DNA of 64,000 bases, from positions 9,365,501 to 9,429,500 of the forward strand of contig NC_020126.1 of the NCBI RefSeq assembly GCF_000331735.1, read 5' to 3'. The notes under the pieces are model-generated. The model was not told the DNA's origin. It did no database searches and saw only the letters and a program-made list of their open reading frames with translations. Shown piece after piece: positions 58,471 through 64,000 of the stretch (position 1 is its first letter; every line of letters begins with the position of its first letter). The translations under genes were made by a program, and so were the position numbers. This DNA is from Myxococcus stipitatus DSM 14675. Lineage in GTDB: Bacteria > Myxococcota > Myxococcia > Myxococcales > Myxococcaceae.

Positions 58471-59499
58471 TTACTTGAAGAAGGCGCCCACGATGCTGGA
58501 CACCGTGGAGACCGCGGCGCCGACCTGGCTGACGATGGGGATGTTGGTCGCGGCGGCGATGGAGCCCACGGCGGTGATGACCGAGGTCACCTTCTTGCCC
58601 ACACCCGCGTTCTTGTCCATCAGCGTCGCGCCGGCGTTGGCCACGTCGACCGCGGCGATGGCGACGTTGACGCCCGGGGCGAAGCGGCCCAGGGCCTTGG
58701 CGGCGGTGCCAGCGGCGGCCTTCGCGCCCTGCTTGAGGGCGGCCTCACCGGCCTCGCGGCCGACGGTGGCCAGCGCGGCCTTGGCGGCCGAGCGGGTGCC
58801 GCTGCCCAGGATGCCCTTGGCCAAGCTGCTGCCCGCCTTCGCGGCGTCGCCGGCGGCGGAGCTGATGGCGCGGCCCACGTTCTTCAGGGACGCACCCTCC
58901 ATCACGCCCTTGGTGGCGGCGTTCTTGACGGCCTTGAGGACGTCGTCGCTGGCGTTCGGGAGCGCCTTCTTGAACGCGTCCAGGGCCGCCTTGCCGGAGT
59001 CCAGCTTGCCCTTCATCAGGGTGCCGCCGAGGATGCCGCCCATCACCTTGCCGCCGAGGATGCCGCCGGTGGCCGCCGTGATGGTGGCCTTGGTCGCATC
59101 CAGGCCGGAGCGGGTGGCCGTGATGATGTCGTCCTTGCTGCCGGTGCGGATGGCCTGACGGATGTCCTTGGCGGCGGTCGCGATGGACATGCCCGCGGCG
59201 GGGATGCCCGCGAAGCGCAGGGCCGCGTTCATGTTCGCGCCCAGCTTGGACAGGCCCTTGAAGCCCTCCTTGAAGGTGGGGTTCTTGACGAAGTCGAAGT
59301 TCGTCTTCCCGAGGAGACCCTCAGCGCCGTTCTTGATGTTCTTGATCTGCTGGAACGTGTCCTTGCTGAACGCGAAGGCCTTGGCGCTCTGGGCAACGAC
59401 GGCCGCCCCGCCCTTGATGACTTCCTTGTTCTCCTGGAAGGTCTTCTGGACGTTGGCGCGGACGGTGTTGAAGGTCTTCTTGATGTCGGGGAAACCCAT
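58471..59499 (-). CDS. Ala/Gly/Lys-rich protein with glycine zipper and hydrophobic C-terminus
   Basis: A 342-residue protein of unknown function. It contains no Cys, Trp, Tyr or His at all. Residues 142-160 form a glycine zipper (TGGILGGKVMGGILGG), and 305-340 are a second hydrophobic stretch (VTSVITAVGSIAAATNIPIV, then VGAAVSTVSSIVGAFF) that could form a helical hairpin. The remainder is made of amphipathic Ala/Lys helices. No signal peptide is present. Such a layout is seen in pore-forming toxins and in membrane-inserting bacteriocins, but this is inference. The gene lies 121 bp upstream of the trigger-factor-like gene on the same strand. A ribosome site (GCGAGG) precedes the ATG. Confidence 0.7.
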   Translation of the reverse strand: MGFPDIKKTFNTVRANVQKTFQENKEVIKGGAAVVAQSAKAFAFSKDTFQQIKNIKNGAEGLLGKTNFDFVKNPTFKEGFKGLSKLGANMNAALRFAGIPAAGMSIATAAKDIRQAIRTGSKDDIITATRSGLDATKATITAATGGILGGKVMGGILGGTLMKGKLDSGKAALDAFKKALPNASDDVLKAVKNAATKGVMEGASLKNVGRAISSAAGDAAKAGSSLAKGILGSGTRSAAKAALATVGREAGEAALKQGAKAAAGTAAKALGRFAPGVNVAIAAVDVANAGATLMDKNAGVGKKVTSVITAVGSIAAATNIPIVSQVGAAVSTVSSIVGAFFK

Positions 59500-59544
59500 G
59501 TGGGCCTCGCGAGGTTGAAAAGGAGTGGAACTTGAATGAGTTAT

Positions 59545-59568
59545 CGCAACGCACCTGCGGAAGTTGCG
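59545..59568. promoter_or_regulatory. Inverted repeat CGCAAC-N12-GTTGCG upstream of the glycine-zipper gene
   Basis: Perfect 6-bp arms (59545-59550 and 59563-59568) lie about 46-70 bp before the start at 59499, in the 212-bp gap 59500-59711. The spacing fits a repressor operator. No clear -10/-35 pair is seen. Confidence 0.35.
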
Positions 59569-59711
59569 TAGAACCTTTTCGCTTCTTGGAACCTGGCGGA
59601 AACAGCGTCACTGGAACGCCAAGTCCTCGAAATCACTGAGCATTCTCGAATGTGACGGGCGCCGCGGTTTTACCCCGCGAATCAGTCCACCCATTCCAGT
59701 CGTGATTTCGC

Positions 59712-60569
59712 TCAACCTGTCACCGCCGGTATTCCTGATCCAGACGAGGGGTCCCAGCAGGACTCCGGTGACTCCAGCGCCGCGCCGACGTGCCGCAGCA
59801 CTCGGGCGATCACCTCCACGTCCAGGGCCCTCGCGTCCCAGGTGCACGTGAGCGTCATCGTCTTGCCCGGCACCAGCGCACCCGCCTCCACCACCGGCAC
59901 GGTCCGCACCGAGCCGGGCGCCAGCACCAGCGGCACCCGCGTGTACGGCACCGTCGCCACGTAGCCCCGCTCCAGCCCCAGTGAGCCCAGGCTCGTCACC
60001 ACCACCGAGCCGAAGGGGTCTCTCGGCATCCCCACCCAGCGGAGATCCACGTTCAACGTGAACCAGACGAAGGACAACCACCGCAGCGCCCACCCCATCA
60101 ACATCCCCGGGATTCGATACGACCGGCGCTTGCCCCGCTCGATGTCCACGTCCGCACGCGCGCGAACCCGCCCCACCCTGCGCTCCAGCTCCCGCCCGAA
60201 CGCCTCCAACGACAACCCGTCCGCACGAGGCACCGTCGCCGTGGTCAGGTCCACCCGCCCCGACTCCTCCGGCTGCACCACGAGCACGCACACCCCCACG
60301 TCGACACGCTGGGACGGCGCCCCCCACCGCAGCAGCACGTTGGCCTCGGGATGGAGCCGCAGCGCATCCGCCGCCGCCTTCGCCACCAGGTGCGTCACCG
60401 TGAGCCGCTGCCCCGTGCGCGCCCGCCAACCCTCGAGGAACACCAGCGCCTTCTCCATCCGCACGTCCAGGGACGCGTAGGCACTCGGGTCCCTCGGCGA
60501 GCGCCAGGCCCCCAGGGCGAGCTTGCGGAAGACTCCCGGCGGCGGCGCCGGCTTCAGGTCGAGGTTCAC
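59712..60569 (-). CDS. E2-type acyltransferase-fold protein lacking the catalytic His
   Basis: A 285-residue protein resembling the catalytic domain of 2-oxoacid dehydrogenase E2 / chloramphenicol acetyltransferase fold: RMEKALVFLEGWRARTGQRL, THLVAKAAADALRLHPEANV, GVCVLVVQPEESGRVDLTTATV. In active enzymes the C-terminal motif is DHRxxDG; here it reads DARALDV (245-251), so the catalytic His is Ala and the following Gly is Val. There is no lipoyl domain. It is probably a non-catalytic or differently acting member. A hydrophobic segment (about 165-185, LMGWALRWLSFVWFTLNVDL) might touch the membrane. GTG at 60569 has a strong GGGAGGGA site. Confidence 0.75.
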   Translation of the reverse strand: MNLDLKPAPPPGVFRKLALGAWRSPRDPSAYASLDVRMEKALVFLEGWRARTGQRLTVTHLVAKAAADALRLHPEANVLLRWGAPSQRVDVGVCVLVVQPEESGRVDLTTATVPRADGLSLEAFGRELERRVGRVRARADVDIERGKRRSYRIPGMLMGWALRWLSFVWFTLNVDLRWVGMPRDPFGSVVVTSLGSLGLERGYVATVPYTRVPLVLAPGSVRTVPVVEAGALVPGKTMTLTCTWDARALDVEVIARVLRHVGAALESPESCWDPSSGSGIPAVTG

Positions 60570-60687
60570 GGGATGTCCCTCCCGCTTCGCACGGCGCCCC
60601 CGCGCCTGCAACCCCACCCTGCGCCGCGCCCCCTACCCTGTTAGACAAGGCCACCGCAGGAAGCCCCTCTCTTCCGAGGCCCCCGAC

Positions 60688-61614
60688 ATGACGCCCCTTG
60701 CCCTGGCCCTGTCCGTCGCTCTCCATGCCGCGCCCTCTCCCAAGGCCACCCCGCCCTCGAAGCCCCCCGCCAAGAGCATGACCGCCCCCTCGACGACCGA
60801 AGACCTCGCCACCTCCACCCGCACCTGGCACGAGCAGCGCCTCCAGCGCCTCCAAGCCGAGGACGGCTGGCTCTCCCTCGTCGGCCTCTTCTGGCTCAAG
60901 GAAGGCGAGCAGACCGCGGGCTCCGCCCCCGACAGCGCCCTGGACTTCCCCGACAACACCCCCGCGAAGCTCGGCACCTTCACCCGCAAGGGCAACACCG
61001 CCACCTTCCAGCCCGCCCCCGGCGTGCAGCTCACCCGCAACGGCCAGCCCTTCACCGGCGGCGAGCTGAAGTCGGACGAGACAGGCTCCCCCGATGTCGT
61101 GCAGCTCGGCAGCCTCAACTTCCACGTCATCCAGCGCGGCGACAAGCTGGGCGTACGCGTGAAGGACTCCGAGTCCCCCGCGCGCAAGCAGTTCCACGGG
61201 ATCCCCACGTACCCCGCCAGCGCCGCGTGGAAGGTCACCGCGCGCTTCGAGCCCGCCGCCACGCCGCGCACCCTCCAGGTCCCCAACGTGCTCGGCACCA
61301 CCGAGGAGATGAAGGCTCCCGGCGTCCTCGTCTTCACCGTGGACGGCAAGGAGCACCGCCTCACGCCCGTGGAGGACGGCTCCAACAAGCTCTTCGTCAT
61401 CTTCGCGGATGAGACGAACCGCGACTCCACCTACGGCGCGGGCCGCTTCCTCTACGCGGACATGCCGAAGGATGGACAGGTGGTGCTCGACTTCAACCGC
61501 GCCTACAACCCGCCCTGCGCCTTCACCCGCTTCGCCACCTGCCCGCTGCCGCCGCGCGGCAACCGCCTGGCCCTCCGCGTGGAAGCCGGCGAGAAGCGCT
61601 ACGGCGACCACTGA
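60688..61614 (+). CDS. DUF1684-family secreted protein
   Basis: A 308-residue protein. It starts MTPLALALSVALHAAPSPKA, a weak signal peptide (possible cleavage after LHA). The body matches DUF1684: RTWHEQRLQRLQAEDGWLSL, GLFWLKEGEQTAGSAPD, and the C-terminal signature YNPPCAFTRFATCPLPPRGN. The family is widespread in bacteria and fungi; its enzymatic role is unknown. The start at 60688 is favoured by the signal sequence; the frame is open further upstream. It is divergent from the acyltransferase-fold gene, about 118 bp apart. Confidence 0.85.
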   Translation: MTPLALALSVALHAAPSPKATPPSKPPAKSMTAPSTTEDLATSTRTWHEQRLQRLQAEDGWLSLVGLFWLKEGEQTAGSAPDSALDFPDNTPAKLGTFTRKGNTATFQPAPGVQLTRNGQPFTGGELKSDETGSPDVVQLGSLNFHVIQRGDKLGVRVKDSESPARKQFHGIPTYPASAAWKVTARFEPAATPRTLQVPNVLGTTEEMKAPGVLVFTVDGKEHRLTPVEDGSNKLFVIFADETNRDSTYGAGRFLYADMPKDGQVVLDFNRAYNPPCAFTRFATCPLPPRGNRLALRVEAGEKRYGDH

Positions 61615-61692
61615 CCTGTCCGAGTCCGCGCGGCCGCGACGCTCCCGTCACGCCGCGCGGACGAAGCAGCGTGCCGCCACCTCCATCAACCC

Positions 61693-62718
61693 CTACGCGT
61701 AAAGCAGCCTGCCCTCGAACCACGGCTCGGAACCCCTGTGGCCCGTCGCCTCGGGGGCCACGCGTGCGCGGGACGAGAGGCCCTCGGACAACACCTGCGC
61801 CTCCGCGCACACCCCCTTGAGTCGTTCGGACATCGCGACGGCGCGAAGCCCCTGCTGGAGCCGCACCCGGTGCTCCGCTTCAAGCCGGGTGGCCCCATCG
61901 TCCAGCCACCCCTCGAGCGCCTCGCGCATCTGTTCCGGAGCAAGGCCCAGCCGGACCAGCACCGGGTGCTCGACCTCTGACCAGCAGCGGCGGAGCTCCT
62001 CGTCGACCAGGCTCCGGGGCACCTCGACACGCGCGCGACGCGACCATTCCCGCAGCGCCTCGCCCTGACGCTCGCGCTGCGCCTGGGCCTCCCGCTCGGC
62101 GGCGAGCTCCCGACGGAGCTGCGCCATCACCTCATCGCGCGTGGAGCCGCGCGCGAGGACGGCAAAGAAGTCCGAGGACTGCTCATCGAGCGTGGCCACC
62201 TCGCGCGCGGCCGTGAGCTTCACCACGAAGTGAGCCGCCACGCCCCGGAGCGCCTCCACCGGATGGTCCCCGGGAAGCGTGAGCTCCACCGCGTGCGTCT
62301 TCCCCACGTTCAAGCCCACGAGGGACTCGAGGAGCCCTGGGAACCGCGGGTTCGCGGCGACCTCGGTCCACCACTCCGAGCGCGCGGAGAAGGCCATCAG
62401 CCGTCCGTTCGCGAACCCGAGGACATCCAAGAGGACGTCATCCCCCGCCGCCACCCGCTCACCCGGCGCGCGATTCCTTCTCGGGGCAAGGGCTCGACAC
62501 AACGTCCTGTAGCGCGCGAGCACGACCTCCTCCGTGAGGGCCACGGGGACCGGGGCCTCCGACACCTGAGGCTCCGCCCTCGAGGGTGCCACCGAGACAT
62601 CCGGGGACCGGGACCGGAGACGAGCCAGTGTGCCCGCGGCCCTGGCCAGGAGCCCCATCCCCTGAAGCTCGCCCGTGGAGAGCGGCAAGCCCGCCCTGCT
62701 GGAGTCGTGGGAGCGCAT
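61693..62718 (-). CDS. Divergent paralogue of the trigger-factor-like protein
   Basis: A 341-residue protein. Residues about 90-180 align by eye with the protein at 57264-58349: GDDVLLDVLGFANGRLMAFSA against GDNVQLNVVGYCDGVLIPFSA, then LPGDHPVEALRGVAAHFVVKL against LPEDYPVVALQGKPARFLIDV, and SSDFFAVLARGSTRDEVMAQLRREL against SSPEFFEKLGMGGTLDEVLNNI. The C-terminal half is helical (VPRSLVDEELRRCWSEVEHP against LPKALVEEEIRRRWAQAEGQ). It too lacks a ribosome-binding domain. The start at 62718 is tentative. It is 41 bp after the DJ-1-like gene on the same strand. Confidence 0.7.
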   Translation of the reverse strand: MRSHDSSRAGLPLSTGELQGMGLLARAAGTLARLRSRSPDVSVAPSRAEPQVSEAPVPVALTEEVVLARYRTLCRALAPRRNRAPGERVAAGDDVLLDVLGFANGRLMAFSARSEWWTEVAANPRFPGLLESLVGLNVGKTHAVELTLPGDHPVEALRGVAAHFVVKLTAAREVATLDEQSSDFFAVLARGSTRDEVMAQLRRELAAEREAQAQRERQGEALREWSRRARVEVPRSLVDEELRRCWSEVEHPVLVRLGLAPEQMREALEGWLDDGATRLEAEHRVRLQQGLRAVAMSERLKGVCAEAQVLSEGLSSRARVAPEATGHRGSEPWFEGRLLYA

Positions 62719-62759
62719 GGAGTCCGGTACGCACACCTCCCCCTTCCGGTTACACGCGC

Positions 62760-63341
62760 TCAGTGCACCATGGCCGGCTGGACCCAGACCTCTTCTCGCA
62801 GGAGCGGTGAGTCGACTCGCGGCGAGACACCCTGGGCCACCTGTCGCAGCAACGCCTCGCAGAAAGCCCAGACATCCCCCGGGTGGCGCGAGGTGATGAG
62901 GTTGCCATCCTCCACCACCTCCCGGTCCACCCACCGCGCGCCCGCGTTGATGAGGTCTGTCTTCAGCGATGGCCACGACGTGAGGATTCGCCCCTCCGCG
63001 ATGTTCGCCTCCACCAGCAACCACGCCGCATGGCAGATGGCCGCCAGCGGCTTCTCCGCGCGGAAGAAGTCCCGCACCAACCCCACCATGTCGATGTCCA
63101 GGCGCAGCACATCCGGTGAGTAGCCTCCCGGAATCACCAGCGCGTCGAAGTCCCGCGAGCTCACGTTCCTCGCCGCCCGCTCCGACGTGACGACCTCGCG
63201 CCCCTGCCTCCCCCTGACGGCCTGCCCCGCCTCCAGCCCGATCACCACCGCCTCGTGGCCTGCCTGCCTCACCTGGTCATAGGGGACGCGGAACTCCTCG
63301 TCCTCGAAGTCGTCGGCCAGGATGAACGCGATGCGCGCCAT
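62760..63341 (-). CDS. DJ-1/PfpI-family protein
   Basis: A 193-residue protein of the type I glutamine-amidotransferase-like fold. The nucleophile elbow AAICHAAWLL has Cys103, and the acidic partner lies near FEDEEFRVP (Glu15/16); this set matches PfpI/YhbO-like protein deglycases and stress proteins. The N-terminus MARIAFILADDFEDEE is typical. Length is close to YhbO (172). The start at 63341 has a GGAG. It may protect proteins or nucleic acids from glycation, as claimed for the family. Confidence 0.85.
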   Translation of the reverse strand: MARIAFILADDFEDEEFRVPYDQVRQAGHEAVVIGLEAGQAVRGRQGREVVTSERAARNVSSRDFDALVIPGGYSPDVLRLDIDMVGLVRDFFRAEKPLAAICHAAWLLVEANIAEGRILTSWPSLKTDLINAGARWVDREVVEDGNLITSRHPGDVWAFCEALLRQVAQGVSPRVDSPLLREEVWVQPAMVH

Positions 63342-63532
63342 GAAACGTCTCCTTGTTCCTCGCGGGCGGGTTGTCCCGCTCGAGCAAGGTGCCCACGCGC
63401 CAGACGCCGACACAGCCTCGTCCGAGCAACCCGCCCGCCCGCCCCCTGGCCGACACGAGCCCACCCCTCTCACGTCCGCTCCCCTGCCCTCGGCGCTGGC
63501 GTGGGAGCGCACGCGCGGACATTAATCGCCCC

Positions 63533-64000
63533 ATGCGCGCCTCTCGCCTGCTCGCCTCCGCCACCCTGGTGCTCGCCGTCTCCACCGCCGCCTGCCGCAA
63601 GAGCCAGGCGCAGGGCACCGCCTCCCCGCGGGACTGCGTGCGTGTCGCGGATGACTGGGGCTCGGACGGCGCCGTGCCCTTCACCGTGGATGTCGTGGCC
63701 CAGGGCCTCGAAGTCCCCTGGGGCATCGCCTGGCTGCCCGGCGGCGACGCCCTCGTCACCGAGCGGCCCGGTCGCATCCGCCTGCTGAAGGCGGGCGTCC
63801 TCCAACCCAAGCCCGTGGCCACCGTGCGCATCACCGAGGCCGCGGAGGGAGGACTGCTCGGCATCGCCGCGCATCCGGACTTCGCCACGAACCGGCAGGT
63901 CTACGTCTACGTCACCACCGACGCGAGCGGCCGCGACGAGAACCGCGTGGAGCGCTGGACGCTCTCCGAGGACCACTCCACCGCGACGTTCGACCGGGTC
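63533..64000 (+). CDS. PQQ-dependent sugar (glucose/sorbosone) dehydrogenase, 5' part only
   Basis: The first 156 codons of a secreted dehydrogenase; the gene runs off the window. A lipobox is possible (STAAC, Cys21). The segment VAQGLEVPWGIAWLPGGDALVTERPGRIRLL and the following GLLGIAAHPDFATNRQVYVYVTT are the usual opening blades of the GSDH/Asd1-like beta-propeller. These enzymes oxidise sugars with PQQ as cofactor at the outer membrane or periplasm. The PQQ- and Ca-binding residues lie beyond the window. Confidence 0.85.
   Translation, partial: MRASRLLASATLVLAVSTAACRKSQAQGTASPRDCVRVADDWGSDGAVPFTVDVVAQGLEVPWGIAWLPGGDALVTERPGRIRLLKAGVLQPKPVATVRITEAAEGGLLGIAAHPDFATNRQVYVYVTTDASGRDENRVERWTLSEDHSTATFDRV

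Overview
The window looks like chromosomal DNA from a myxobacterium of the Myxococcus/Corallococcus group. The evidence is very high G+C with strong third-position G/C bias, many two-component and Ser/Thr kinase genes, abundant lipoproteins, MglA-like and PilT-like motility genes, and a chemosensory cluster whose gene order matches the Myxococcus dif locus. This is an inference from gene content; no marker RNA gene is present. I found no tRNA, rRNA, CRISPR array, insertion sequence or prophage.

Layout. 1-3797 (minus): a dif-type chemosensory operon (MCP, YjbR-like protein, CheW, CheY, and the start of CheA, cut by the window edge). 3858-10229 (minus): thiL, a beta-propeller-like lipoprotein, a secreted protein with a C-terminal Hint domain, and a Cys-rich CxxCH lipoprotein. 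10620-11940 (minus): a compact VOC/ArsR/AHSA1 operon with a palindromic candidate operator upstream. 12049-16240: a zinc-finger Ser/Thr kinase divergent from a sigma-70-family factor, then a NYN-domain protein. 16291-18521: an MglA-like GTPase translationally coupled to a PocR-domain histidine kinase. 18815-24862: a GNAT enzyme, two tandem PilT-like ATPases and a large membrane protein. 24987-29972: a hypothetical protein, a GNAT enzyme, methionine aminopeptidase, a truncated LysR gene and a TonB-dependent receptor.

29982-37422: a lipoprotein, a DinG-like helicase, a coupled zinc-ribbon/site-2 protease pair, two more lipoproteins and a HAD phosphatase. 37477-41803: a small basic protein with an Arg-rich repeat tail, a lipid kinase, HrcA and an EamA transporter. 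41942-53784: a large secreted protein, a REC-PAS-PAS kinase, and a giant soluble hybrid kinase with 14 tandem HAMP-type repeats. 53953-58349: a membrane-anchored protein, a GTGGSG-repeat secreted protein, a cyclic-phosphate receiver protein that lacks a usual start codon, small proteins, and a trigger-factor-like chaperone. 58471-64000: a glycine-zipper protein without Cys, Trp, Tyr or His, an E2-like acyltransferase fold without its catalytic His, a DUF1684 protein, a second trigger-factor-like protein, a DJ-1/PfpI protein and the start of a PQQ sugar dehydrogenase.

The strongest themes are signalling (at least four histidine-kinase genes, a Ser/Thr kinase with its divergent sigma factor, and GTPase-kinase coupling) and low-complexity or repeat-driven protein architecture. 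The most interesting candidates for undescribed biology are the poly-HAMP kinase with its neighbouring PAS kinase, and the 57-63 kb block where two related trigger-factor-like chaperones lie on either side of an aggregation-prone glycine-zipper protein.
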